Shown here: positions 42,286-50,621 of the stretch, piece after piece
How the letters are laid out: each line of letters opens with the position of its first letter
How positions within the stretch are numbered: the stretch's first letter is position 1
Source: an uncultured Holdemania sp.
GTDB taxonomy: Bacteria > Bacillota_I > Bacilli_A > Erysipelotrichales > Erysipelotrichaceae
Assembly (NCBI GenBank): GCA_904395815.1
Contig: CAJFOC010000008.1
Span: 19,649 to 83,648 of the forward strand
Length of the DNA: 64,000 nt
Direction of reading: 5' to 3'
Program-made: the position numbers and the translations under genes
The notes under the pieces: model-generated
Database searches by the model: none
What the model was told of the DNA's origin: nothing
What the model saw: the letters and a program-made list of their open reading frames with translations, nothing else

Positions 42286-43458
42286 ATGAAGAAAGCTTTA
42301 ATTAGAAATTATATTATGTCAAATGTAATGATAGTGATAGGTACAAGTCTGTTTAATCCTGTCTTGTATTTGTTTCTGGAGCAAAGTAATTTCAGTTATA
42401 CTGATATAAGTTTATATTTGTCTATATTCTGGTTGGTTACTTTTATAAGTGAACTGCCATGTGGCTTTGTATGTGATTTCATTGGCCATAGAGAGTCAAT
42501 GATATGTAGTTGCTTGCTAAGGTTCATCGGGCTTATTATTTTGGTTTTATCCCGAAGTTTATATTTATTGATTATTTCAGCAATTTTAACCGGAATTGCT
42601 GAATCATTGCTATCCGGGACATTAGTAAGTTGGTTTGTAAATGAATCGCACCTTCATAATATTGATATTAATGAACAAGTTGTGTTTTCTAAAGCTTCGT
42701 TTATAAGTAGCTTTTTCTCTATGCTTGTGGGATTTTTAAGTGCTCAAATTTTATATAGTATTCATATTTCATTGCCTGTATCAATCAGTTCAATTGTTTT
42801 TTTAGCAGCAACATTTTATTTCTTGTTTCTATTTCCAAAAACTAAGAAAAAGCACAAAGAACAGAAAAATTATCTGGAAGATTTAAATCAAATGACATCA
42901 GAAGTATTGCGTTTTTTCAAAAATAACCCTGAAATTATTGTTTCTTTCTTGCTGCTTTTTATACCATCTTTATTGGATTTAGGGCCTTCAAATCAGTGGC
43001 CTTCAGTATTAAATTCCACTTCCGCAGTTTACATAAATGGATACATGTGGATTATGATAATGGGAATTTCAATGTTAGCCAATTTTGTAATTGCCAAATT
43101 TGAAAAGATAGACCTGATGCCACATTTCCGTAAGTTTATTATAATTGACATAATATCTATTTCTATTATGTCAATATCTCATTTTTTCATAATAGGATTT
43201 ATTTTGCATGTTTTCTTTTTTGCTGTCTGCAGTATTATCTCTAGAGTATATATGCATAAAAAGCTAATACAAAACGATAGAATAAGAACAACAATCGTTT
43301 CCTGTTATAATACTTTCGAGTCCTTGCTGATTACTTTATTACTGCCAGTAAATGGCATCTTGTCGGATGCAATTGGAATAACGCAAACATGGATTGTTTT
43401 TTCTGTTTTAGGTATCTTCATTCTTTTTCTAAGTTCAGCAGGACATGCCGTGAATTAA
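42286..43458 (+). CDS. MFS transporter (probable exporter)
   Basis: 390 residues, about twelve spans. The loop between spans 2 and 3 (ELPCGFVCDFIGHRESM) is the MFS G-x-x-x-D-x-x-G-x-R-x motif. The start has a perfect AAGGAGGA seven bases upstream. The gene is AT-rich, unlike nearby housekeeping genes, and sits immediately downstream of a small peptide and a small unknown gene. Substrate unknown; export of the peptide product or of a drug are both possible. Confidence 0.88.
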   Translation: MKKALIRNYIMSNVMIVIGTSLFNPVLYLFLEQSNFSYTDISLYLSIFWLVTFISELPCGFVCDFIGHRESMICSCLLRFIGLIILVLSRSLYLLIISAILTGIAESLLSGTLVSWFVNESHLHNIDINEQVVFSKASFISSFFSMLVGFLSAQILYSIHISLPVSISSIVFLAATFYFLFLFPKTKKKHKEQKNYLEDLNQMTSEVLRFFKNNPEIIVSFLLLFIPSLLDLGPSNQWPSVLNSTSAVYINGYMWIMIMGISMLANFVIAKFEKIDLMPHFRKFIIIDIISISIMSISHFFIIGFILHVFFFAVCSIISRVYMHKKLIQNDRIRTTIVSCYNTFESLLITLLLPVNGILSDAIGITQTWIVFSVLGIFILFLSSAGHAVN

Positions 43459-43949
43459 ATTGAAAAAGAAATTTATGTGATATCGTTAACTATAGTGCGG
43501 CAACATTGAGTTAAATTGGGAAGTCGCCCCACCCGTAAAACAGACGACTCGGGACACGGGCCCTAAGCCCGCCCTGCTTGGCCGCGCCTCAACCTCTTTC
43601 AGGCTATGAGAAGTTTGCTGCGAATCCTTCATTGCTATTGACTCGTCGCTGCCCCCCAAAGGGGGCCTTTGCACTACCCGCCTTGACCCTTAAAAAGCTC
43701 CTCATAATTCTTTTACACTGAGTTTATCATGCATGATATCCGCTTTTCCTGATCTTGTATATATTTCATCACAAACAAACGTCGCACACCCGCATCTATT
43801 TCGCACGTCTTCGTTTTTCTGTTGAGAAACTCCAACGTACTCAACTGGGTCTATCCGACCCATAATAAAAGTGAACCTCCTTCATTGTGATATCCCGTCG
43901 GGGAGGTTCACTTTCGTTTCGTCGCGATTTGTCTTTACTGCCCTGACGC
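43459..43949. other. Gene-free stretch with an abruptly GC-rich, hairpin-prone block (about 43480-43700)
   Basis: 491 bases without a supported gene. The first 230 bases after the AT-rich MFS gene switch to GC-rich sequence with C-rich and G-rich tracts (for example CTGCCCCCCAAAGGGGGC near 43650). A minus-strand 62-codon frame here (43486-43674) has no ribosome-binding site and a repeat-like composition. I suspect a mobile-element end or dispersed repeat. From 43701 to 43867 I see nothing. Confidence 0.4.
43868..43914 (-). terminator. Hairpin at the end of the acetolactate decarboxylase operon
   Basis: AAAGTGAACCTCC pairs perfectly with GGAGGTTCACTTT over a 21-base loop; TTTTATTAT follows on the minus strand. 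Confidence 0.75.
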
Positions 43950-44645
43950 TCAGCCTTCCACGGCCGCCGTCTTCGCGCTGAGATCCTCGGTCAAATTCAA
44001 TTTCGCAAATTCCGGATTCTCCGGCAGAATCAGATCAAACTCATTCAGGGTATTGACCTTGTAGTCGAATTCCTCACATTCCAGTCCCAGAATGTGACCG
44101 CCGCGGGTCTTGTCGCTGGACAGGAAATGCAGATGCCAGCCCGGCAGATTGATGCCTTCAACATAGTCCGGGCAATACAGCGCGATGACCGTTCCTTCAA
44201 TGTTTTCCAGATGGAATTCCTTCTGCTGGCAAGCTACCTCAGACAGTGTCGGATACGGTTTTTCGCTTGGATAACAGCTGCGGATATGCATTTTGGAAAA
44301 ACGCAGCGGTTCGGATTTCAGCATGGTGAACACATTGCGGTTTGCCGGCGTGATCTGTTTTTTCAACGTCTCAAGATTCGCTTTGCCAAAGCGCTGAATC
44401 GGCACGTTTTCATCGAACCGGCAGACCGTGCCAAACGCGACGCCGTCCTCTTCTTTCATGATCCGTACATCACCATCCGCCGTTCCGTTATAGGCGATCC
44501 CGTTCATGAAAATCGCCTCGCCATCCAGGCCGGTATAGGTTCCGATTCCGGTATCCGCCTCTTTCAGAAAGTCCCGGACGCTGATCGTCCTGTCGAAGTT
44601 GCCCAGCATCAAAGCATTCAGTGTAGAAGCCTGCAGTAATTTCAT
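43950..44645 (-). CDS. Acetolactate decarboxylase (AlsD/BudA family)
   Basis: 231 residues. The enzyme decarboxylates 2-acetolactate to acetoin. GIGTYTGLDGEAIFMNGIAY is the family start; GINLPGWHLHFLSSDKTRGGHILGLE carries the metal-binding His-x-His and His. The usual biosynthetic partner acetolactate synthase (AlsS) is not adjacent. Instead it follows a KdgT-type permease by 37 bases in one operon controlled from a PucR-type regulator. Its substrate may therefore be a related 2-keto-sugar acid or imported acetolactate; this is inference. Confidence 0.9.
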   Translation of the reverse strand: MKLLQASTLNALMLGNFDRTISVRDFLKEADTGIGTYTGLDGEAIFMNGIAYNGTADGDVRIMKEEDGVAFGTVCRFDENVPIQRFGKANLETLKKQITPANRNVFTMLKSEPLRFSKMHIRSCYPSEKPYPTLSEVACQQKEFHLENIEGTVIALYCPDYVEGINLPGWHLHFLSSDKTRGGHILGLECEEFDYKVNTLNEFDLILPENPEFAKLNLTEDLSAKTAAVEG

Positions 44646-44682
44646 CGTTATACCTTCTTTCTTTCCTTAATTCAACAGAGAT

Positions 44683-45675
44683 TTACCGTTCTGTTTTCCC
44701 GATCGGATGACGCTGCATCTGCCAGCGAACCAGAAACGGACAGAGAATGTTGGTAATGGCCAGAACAAACGCCAGCGTCGCGACTGTCGATTCCACATAA
44801 AGCGCAAACGCGGTGTTGCTGGCGGCCGCTACAGCCGGAATCGCCAGCGCCACCCCTGCCAGCGAAGCCGAAGCCACAGACGCATAACCCGGACGCTTCA
44901 GAATCTTCCGCTCGACCAGATACGACGGGATGATGACGATGATGAAATACAGCACGCTCAGCAAGATGCCCTGCGGAATCATCTTCACCGCCGAAACCAG
45001 ATTGATCGTCGAACCGAATTCAAAGCCAAGAAACGGCAGGATCATCGCATTGCCGCCGGCAAACACCTTGCGGATATCCTCATCCAGATTGCCCAGCACC
45101 ATTCCCAGCACAAACGGAACGATCAGCGAGATGATCTGCATGACCTGTGCCATCCCGAAGCCGGATTCTCCGAAAAAGCCGAGAAACAACAACGGCAATA
45201 ACGGCATCGAACAGATCAGCATGATCCCGAAGCTGGCCTTATCGGCATTGTCGCCAAACGGGGAAATGATCCCCATATACAGCGCTGCGTTAGCGCTGGT
45301 CACCGCACAGACAAACGCCAGAAACGAAATTCCGAAAATCCCGTCCAGGCCAAAACAGAAGAAGAAGCAGGCCGACAGAGCATAAGCGACGATCAGCCGG
45401 GTAGCAATCAGAAAGAAGCCTCTTCCCATCGCTTCCTTCAGATCGCTGATCTTCAAAGACGTTCCGGTACAGAACAACATCAAACCGATCAGCAGCATCT
45501 GTCCGCTGGAAGAAAACATATCCTTCATCGGATTGCCCAGCGTTGTCCACAGATCAAACTGGAAGAATCCCTGGCAGACGGTCGTGATCAAGGCGCCGAT
45601 AATCAGCGGCACAAACATCGTTCCGGCCGGAACCTTCTGCAGTGTTTTCCACAGATTTACATTTCTCTTTTCCAT
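44683..45675 (-). CDS. 2-keto-3-deoxygluconate permease family (KdgT)
   Basis: 330 residues, about ten spans. KVPAGTMFVPLIIGALITTVCQ is the KdgT-type N-terminus, and FLGFEFGSTINL, TSANAALYMGI and ASVASASLAGVALAIPAVAA are family blocks. The start at 45675 has AAGGTGG eight bases upstream; the longer frame to 45954 is antisense to the regulator. KdgT imports 2-keto-3-deoxygluconate, but no kdgK or kdgA is near, so the substrate here is open. A TATAAT is at 45708-45703 and paired repeats are upstream. Confidence 0.87.
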   Translation of the reverse strand: MEKRNVNLWKTLQKVPAGTMFVPLIIGALITTVCQGFFQFDLWTTLGNPMKDMFSSSGQMLLIGLMLFCTGTSLKISDLKEAMGRGFFLIATRLIVAYALSACFFFCFGLDGIFGISFLAFVCAVTSANAALYMGIISPFGDNADKASFGIMLICSMPLLPLLFLGFFGESGFGMAQVMQIISLIVPFVLGMVLGNLDEDIRKVFAGGNAMILPFLGFEFGSTINLVSAVKMIPQGILLSVLYFIIVIIPSYLVERKILKRPGYASVASASLAGVALAIPAVAAASNTAFALYVESTVATLAFVLAITNILCPFLVRWQMQRHPIGKTER

Positions 45676-45702
45676 AAGTTCATCCACCTTTCGAACACCG
45701 TC

Positions 45703-45770
45703 ATTATAGTGATCCCGGCGCTTTTTTTCATTGTGCTGAGGCAACAATTCGAGTATGATTTTTGTGCTGA
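45703..45770 (-). promoter_or_regulatory. Promoter and paired direct repeats upstream of kdgT-alsD
   Basis: TATAAT on the minus strand (45708-45703) with a weak -35. TTGTGCTGA occurs at 45731-45739 and again at 45762-45770, 31 bases apart (about three helical turns), between the permease and regulator genes. They are candidate binding sites of the divergent PucR-type regulator. Confidence 0.55.
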
Positions 45771-45806
45771 ACAACCAAAGGACAACGATGGAAAGGAGAT
45801 TGCCTG

Positions 45807-47348
45807 ATGTTTGTATTTGAAGACTGTCTTTCCCTGTTTCCTCATCCGCTGAAGCTCTCTTTGGCGGATGGCGGGCGCAGGCAGGAAACGGCGGAATTGC
45901 TGGAGCACGATTCTCTGATCGACAGGCCCGGCCTTTATCTTGGCTATGTATCAACCTTTCAGACCTGCACCCTCGCCGCGCCGCGCTGCGATTTCATCCT
46001 GGCGTCAGATCAGCCGATGGAATCGTTTCCCTCCGGCAGCAACGTGCTGATCATTGACAACACCGACGATCTTTTCACCTTGTTAAGGCAGCTGAACGCA
46101 CTGGCCGCGTCTCATCGTGAACACAGTGAAGAGCGCATGCTGCTGGACACGCTGTTACTGAACAACGATCTGCAGCAGCTGTGCGAAAAAAGCGCAGCCT
46201 ATCTGAACAATCCGATTCTGATCACCGATTCCGCCTACAACATTCTGGCCTATTCGCACCAGGACGATCTGGACGATGACGTCTGGAAAACGGGCTGGAA
46301 GCGGGGGTATCTGACTTTTGAATTCATCGCCGTGCTGACCGGGGAACAGCACCGGTATTTTCAGGAAGATCCTTCGCAACGTTGTCTGATCGTTGAAGGA
46401 ATCAGTCCGCATCGCCGCAAGGTATGGAAATGTCAGATGAACGAGTCGTTTCTCGGTTATCTGATTCTTCTTGAATACAGCACGCCGCTGACTTCCCGGC
46501 AAGAGGAAAAAGAAGCGTTTGTCAACACGCTCATCGCCAAACAGCTCAGTATGGAACCGCAGTCTTTGACCCCGGCCTACCGGAAAAAGGAGCTGAGCCT
46601 GATTGCGGATCTTCTGGACAACCGCATCGGGAACCAGCAGCTGTTTCAGCAGCGGCTGGCGGCGACAAGCTTACAGGAGTTTCCCAGGTTTCAGACCTTT
46701 GTCATCAATATGACCGCCTTTCAGGGAGGGCGGCATGTCATTCAGGATCAGCTGCGGCAGGAACTGGAAAACCGTCTGCAGTACAGTTTCATGCTGCCGA
46801 TCCACAACGAAATTGTCATTCTCACCGGATTTTTCAAGGATAACCACGCCAATCTGAACGCGCTGCAGGAATTTCTGAAAATCCATCGTCTGAAAGCCGG
46901 CAGCTCCGACTCTTTCTGCGATCTGATTCTGCTGCCGGATTATTACCAGCAAGCCGCCAACGCGCTGCGGTTTCAGCAATTTGACGATTCCCGGGCCCTC
47001 ATTCTGGACTATGGCCGGATCCGGCTGTTTCACCTTCTGTCGCAGATTCCTGCCCGCAAGCTGCCGCAGTTCTGCGATCCGGACATCGTCCGTCTGGCCC
47101 AAAGCGACAAAGCCACCGGCACGGAATATTTCAAAACACTGATGATCTATCTGAAAACGCATGGCAGCCTGCAGAAAACGGCCGCTCAGTGCTATGTCCA
47201 CCGCAACACGATTGCCTACCGTATCGAGAAGATCCGGGAACTGTTTCAGCTGGATCCGGAGAATGAAGAAAAATCCTTCCGCTATACGTTTTCCTGTCTT
47301 ATTCTGGATTATCTGCAGCACAATCCCGCCGTGCAGCCGGAAGACTGA
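45807..47348 (+). CDS. PucR/CdaR-type transcriptional activator
   Basis: 513 residues. The first part is a sensory region (residues about 1-290) with a GAF-like stretch (ITDSAYNILAYSHQDDLDDD). The C-terminal HTH_30 domain (MIYLKTHGSLQKTAAQCYVHRNTIAYRIEKIRELF, about 440-480) is the hallmark of PucR/CdaR regulators, which usually activate nearby catabolic operons in response to a metabolite. AAAGGAG precedes the ATG. It is divergent from kdgT-alsD and separated by 131 bases with repeats. Confidence 0.92.
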   Translation: MFVFEDCLSLFPHPLKLSLADGGRRQETAELLEHDSLIDRPGLYLGYVSTFQTCTLAAPRCDFILASDQPMESFPSGSNVLIIDNTDDLFTLLRQLNALAASHREHSEERMLLDTLLLNNDLQQLCEKSAAYLNNPILITDSAYNILAYSHQDDLDDDVWKTGWKRGYLTFEFIAVLTGEQHRYFQEDPSQRCLIVEGISPHRRKVWKCQMNESFLGYLILLEYSTPLTSRQEEKEAFVNTLIAKQLSMEPQSLTPAYRKKELSLIADLLDNRIGNQQLFQQRLAATSLQEFPRFQTFVINMTAFQGGRHVIQDQLRQELENRLQYSFMLPIHNEIVILTGFFKDNHANLNALQEFLKIHRLKAGSSDSFCDLILLPDYYQQAANALRFQQFDDSRALILDYGRIRLFHLLSQIPARKLPQFCDPDIVRLAQSDKATGTEYFKTLMIYLKTHGSLQKTAAQCYVHRNTIAYRIEKIRELFQLDPENEEKSFRYTFSCLILDYLQHNPAVQPED

Positions 47349-47382
47349 TTCTTAGGGAACAAGCCGAATTGCAGGCAGAAAA

Positions 47383-47417
47383 AAGGATTCTGACTTTCAG
47401 GCCAGAATCCTTTTTTT
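47383..47417. terminator. Terminator between the PucR-type regulator and queT
   Basis: AAGGATTCTG pairs with CAGAATCCTT, with T run on plus and A run on the other side. Confidence 0.9.
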
Positions 47418-47455
47418 CGATCCCGTTGGTTATCCGTTTTGAGAGGCACAGGCGT

Positions 47456-47986
47456 TTACCGCAGCCCGAAGCGGCGAGCCAGTTCCGTCCGATTCAGCAC
47501 CTGAACTAACGGCAGACCCAGAATCAGACAGGCCAGCAATTCACCCAGGCCCACCTGCAGCGCGTTGATCACAAACCCGGTCAATAACTGGTCGGGAAAA
47601 AGAACGAACGCCAGTTCCCCGCCGATGATCACGGCATTGAACAGAACCGGCATCAGCGCGGAACACAACGGCAGACCGGCAACCCGAATCCGGCGCAGTT
47701 TCCATGTCATGACCGCCGCGGCGAAAGTCGCCAGCGTTCCGATCAGCACATCGGCAAAACCGAGGATATTCATCCCGGTCATCGCGCCGATCAGATTGGT
47801 CAGAAAACATCCCAGCGTCACCCCGGCAATCGCTTCCGGAAACAGCACCGGCAGCAAGGTCAGCGCTTCGGCGACCCGCACCTGCACCGCTCCGAAGGAA
47901 ATCGGCGCCAGCGCCAGGGAAACGGCGGCATACAGCGCCGCAATGACAGCGCTGAGACACAGACGAAACAGAGTTTTATTCTTCAT
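47456..47986 (-). CDS. queT: QueT-type queuosine precursor transporter (ECF S component)
   Basis: 176 residues, five to six spans. VRVAEALTLLPVLFPEAIAGVTLGCFLTNLIG is characteristic of the QueT family, which imports preQ0/preQ1-type queuosine precursors through an ECF module. No ECF A/A'/T genes are in the window, so a shared module is likely. The ATG at 47986 is chosen because GGAAG precedes it and the QueT N-terminus (MKNKTLFRLCLSAVIAALY) starts there. A preQ1-I riboswitch immediately upstream supports the substrate. Confidence 0.92.
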   Translation of the reverse strand: MKNKTLFRLCLSAVIAALYAAVSLALAPISFGAVQVRVAEALTLLPVLFPEAIAGVTLGCFLTNLIGAMTGMNILGFADVLIGTLATFAAAVMTWKLRRIRVAGLPLCSALMPVLFNAVIIGGELAFVLFPDQLLTGFVINALQVGLGELLACLILGLPLVQVLNRTELARRFGLR

Positions 47987-48000
47987 GATATGATTTTCTT

Positions 48001-48041
48001 CCTTTCGTGTTTTTTTTATTGTCAGGGGGATTGCGACTGAC
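48001..48041 (-). ncRNA. PreQ1-I riboswitch upstream of queT
   Basis: Minus strand: stem GTCAG/CTGAC closes the loop TCGCAATCCCC, followed by an A-rich tail ending AAAGG that overlaps the ribosome-binding site. This matches the preQ1-I type seen in Thermoanaerobacter (loop TCGCAGTAACCCC and A-rich tail). Binding would hide AAGG and block queT translation. TATAAT of its promoter is at 48069-48064. Confidence 0.82.
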
Positions 48042-48115
48042 ATCTTTCTCTCAAAACGGATCTATTATATCAGATTTCTGCAGGAAGAAAAGAAAAAGCC
48101 GCGATTCAGGCGGCA

Positions 48116-48661
48116 TTACGCTGAGGGAATCTGACGATCCCATTCCGAATACAGCATCACGCTGGCCATCAGCGCGCCATAAATCAGCCGGATGGCCAGC
48201 TGGCTGAGCAGCGTTCCCCATTCCAGTCCGATAAACCAGAAAGCGGCCTCGGCCATGGAACAGAGCGCAAACGCAAACACGAAGCTTTTCATGCGCAGAT
48301 CGGTCTCCATGGCCTTGTCCCGCATCCGCCGGCGGCGGAATTCCTTCCAGCAGCCTTCAAACATTTTGGCAAAGCCGAACAGTTCCATCATCCGGCACAG
48401 CAGCTGAATCACCCCGGCATATCGGTCCGGCATTCCGGCGGTAAAGGACAAAACACAGCAGATCATCGCGCCGGCCAGACCCAGACCGGCAATCAAAAAG
48501 GAACGGACGGCACAGCGGCGGTACGCCGCCAGCATACCGCCGGCACACAGACCATAGCCGGCGATATTCATTCCCCAGCGAAACGGTTCCCAGGGCAGCT
48601 CAATCATCGTCAGCGTCAACAGCATCAAGCCCCAGAAAACCGCCAGCATTCCCTTTCTCAT
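48116..48661 (-). CDS. Hypothetical membrane protein
   Basis: 181 residues with four to five hydrophobic spans and a basic middle loop (FRRRRMRDKAMETDLRMK). No family is recognised. It overlaps the preceding gene by four bases (ATGA), so the two probably work together. Both precede nothing obvious; the next gene is queT with its own promoter. Confidence 0.6.
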   Translation of the reverse strand: MRKGMLAVFWGLMLLTLTMIELPWEPFRWGMNIAGYGLCAGGMLAAYRRCAVRSFLIAGLGLAGAMICCVLSFTAGMPDRYAGVIQLLCRMMELFGFAKMFEGCWKEFRRRRMRDKAMETDLRMKSFVFAFALCSMAEAAFWFIGLEWGTLLSQLAIRLIYGALMASVMLYSEWDRQIPSA

Positions 48662-49485
48662 CCGCCGCTTCCTCCTTTCTTTGTATAGGATAGAAGATTG
48701 AACACGGTAAAATCTTCCTGTCGCTGCCGCTCCGTTGTCAGCTGCAGTGCATATTCCGTCCCCTTTTCATCCTCCAGAATGATCGTCGGCGTCAGCCGCA
48801 TCGTCTGCAGCTGAGGAACGCTGTCCGGCACAAAACGTCCCTGGATCACTATTTCCCCTTCCGGAACCAACAGACCACGCCACTCCTCAACCGGCTTGTC
48901 GTTGATCGTCAGCTCCAGCACCGACTGCACATCGCTCAGCACGGTGCTGCTGATGGAGGCAAAATGCAGCATCTTGGTAGCCTGCAGCCGAACCAGAAAA
49001 CTGCCGTCGCTTTCCGAGGTCATCTCGGTGATCTCAAACGGGCCGCTGTTGTCCAGCGTAGGAATCAGTTTCAGATCCCCAAAGTCAATCTGCTGCGTCG
49101 TTCCGTCATCAAAAGTCAGCACCGCATCAGACACATCGATCCCGCCCTCTTCAGGCCAGTCCGTCTCCATCGGCGCAATGACCAGCTGCAGCGTCGTAAC
49201 CCGGAACGGGCCGAAGGAACGGGTCGTGCTGCCGGTGATGTAAACCGGAAAATCCCGGGCTATCAGCTGCACATGGGTAACCTCTGCCTTTTGCGAAGCG
49301 TCGGTCAGATAGGAAAACGAGAAGGTCATCATATCCGTTGTCTCCGACTGATAACCGATTTCCGTCGTCTGTTGAATCACTGTCAGGCCGCGAACCTGAA
49401 ACAGGCTGATCAGGGCCAGCAGGACGACCGTCATCAGCGCAAGCAGTCCGCAAGCCGTCAGCAGCAGGCGATTTCCTTTTCTCAT
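48658..49485 (-). CDS. Hypothetical membrane-anchored extracytoplasmic protein
   Basis: 275 residues. One N-terminal span (LLLTACGLLALMTVVLLALISLF) is followed by a beta-rich domain without cysteines (DVSDAVLTFDDGTTQQIDFGDLKL; LELTINDKPVEEW). No signal peptidase site is clear, so it is probably anchored with its domain outside. Unrecognised. GGAGA precedes the ATG. Operon with the downstream membrane gene. Confidence 0.6.
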   Translation of the reverse strand: MRKGNRLLLTACGLLALMTVVLLALISLFQVRGLTVIQQTTEIGYQSETTDMMTFSFSYLTDASQKAEVTHVQLIARDFPVYITGSTTRSFGPFRVTTLQLVIAPMETDWPEEGGIDVSDAVLTFDDGTTQQIDFGDLKLIPTLDNSGPFEITEMTSESDGSFLVRLQATKMLHFASISSTVLSDVQSVLELTINDKPVEEWRGLLVPEGEIVIQGRFVPDSVPQLQTMRLTPTIILEDEKGTEYALQLTTERQRQEDFTVFNLLSYTKKGGSGG

Positions 49486-49667
49486 GAAGGTCTCCTTTCT
49501 TCACTGTCAGTCACACTGAAATTATGTATTAGTATATCATGTTTTTGATATGGAAACTCTTTCAATTCCCGCTTTTCCGCCGCCATCAGATGAAAATTTG
49601 TTCATCCGGCTGTCGTTTTGTCCGGCGGGTATGCTACAATTATACCCATTCAACGGGAGGAAGCGTC

Positions 49668-50621
49668 ATGAACATTCAGGAAGCGGCAGCACGGTTACGC
49701 GACAACGTCGGTAAAATCCTGGTCGGCAGCGACAACAGCTGCGACCTCATTCTGATGAGTTTGCTGGTCAGCGGACATATTCTGCTGGAAGATGTGCCGG
49801 GAACCGGCAAAACGACCCTGGCCAAAGCCATCGCCCAGTCGCTGGATCTGAGCTTCAAACGGATTCAGTTCACGCCGGATCTGATGCCCTCGGATCTGAC
49901 CGGCATCCATTTCTATAATCAGGCAAAAGGAATCTTTGAATTCCGTCTCGGGCCGCTGTTTTCTCAGCTGGTCCTGGCCGATGAGATCAACCGGGCCGCG
50001 CCGCGGACCCAGTCCAGCCTGCTGGAAGCGATGGAAGAACGCCAGATCAGCATCGAAGGAGAAACCCATCCGCTGCCGTTTCCATTTCTGGTCATCGCTA
50101 CGCAGAATCCGGTCGAAAACCAGGGAACGTTCCCGCTGCCGGAAGCGCAGATCGACCGCTTCATGATCCGGCTGCACCCAGGTTATCCGGATCACGATCA
50201 GGCCATGATCATGCTGAAGCGGCATGCCGCTGCTGATTTTGACGCTCACCTGCAGCCAATACTGGATCTGCAGACGCTGAAGGAACTTCAGCGGCAGGCG
50301 CAGAACGTGCTCATTCATGACGTCTTGCTCGATTACATCCTGCGGTTATGCGAGGCGACCCGCCAGCATGAACAGATTCTTCTGGGGATCAGTCCCCGCG
50401 GCGCATTGGCGCTGGTTCGCTGCAGCAAAGCCATGGCGGCCATCCATGGACGGGATTATGTCCTGCCGGATGATATCAAGGAATGCGCCATCCCGGTTCT
50501 GGCGCACCGGCTGGTATTGGGCGGACTGAGCCTGGGGGCGGAATTTCAGGCGGAAACGCTGATGCAGCAGATTCTGGATACCGCAGCGGTGCCAACGGAG
50601 TCGTTTCGGACTGCGTCATGA
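49668..50621 (+). CDS. MoxR-family AAA ATPase
   Basis: 317 residues. Walker A is EDVPGTGKTT, Walker B DEINRAAPRTQSSLLEAMEE, then ATQNPVENQGTFPLPEAQIDRF (sensor). MoxR ATPases act as chaperones for partner proteins with VWA or DUF58 domains. The start at 49668 follows CGGGAGG; the longer frame upstream has no signal. First gene of a three-gene operon. Confidence 0.94.
   Translation: MNIQEAAARLRDNVGKILVGSDNSCDLILMSLLVSGHILLEDVPGTGKTTLAKAIAQSLDLSFKRIQFTPDLMPSDLTGIHFYNQAKGIFEFRLGPLFSQLVLADEINRAAPRTQSSLLEAMEERQISIEGETHPLPFPFLVIATQNPVENQGTFPLPEAQIDRFMIRLHPGYPDHDQAMIMLKRHAAADFDAHLQPILDLQTLKELQRQAQNVLIHDVLLDYILRLCEATRQHEQILLGISPRGALALVRCSKAMAAIHGRDYVLPDDIKECAIPVLAHRLVLGGLSLGAEFQAETLMQQILDTAAVPTESFRTAS

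Noticed and set aside
43486..43674. 62-codon minus-strand frame in the GC-rich block
   Set aside because: No start signal; the block looks like a repeat or structured non-coding DNA.
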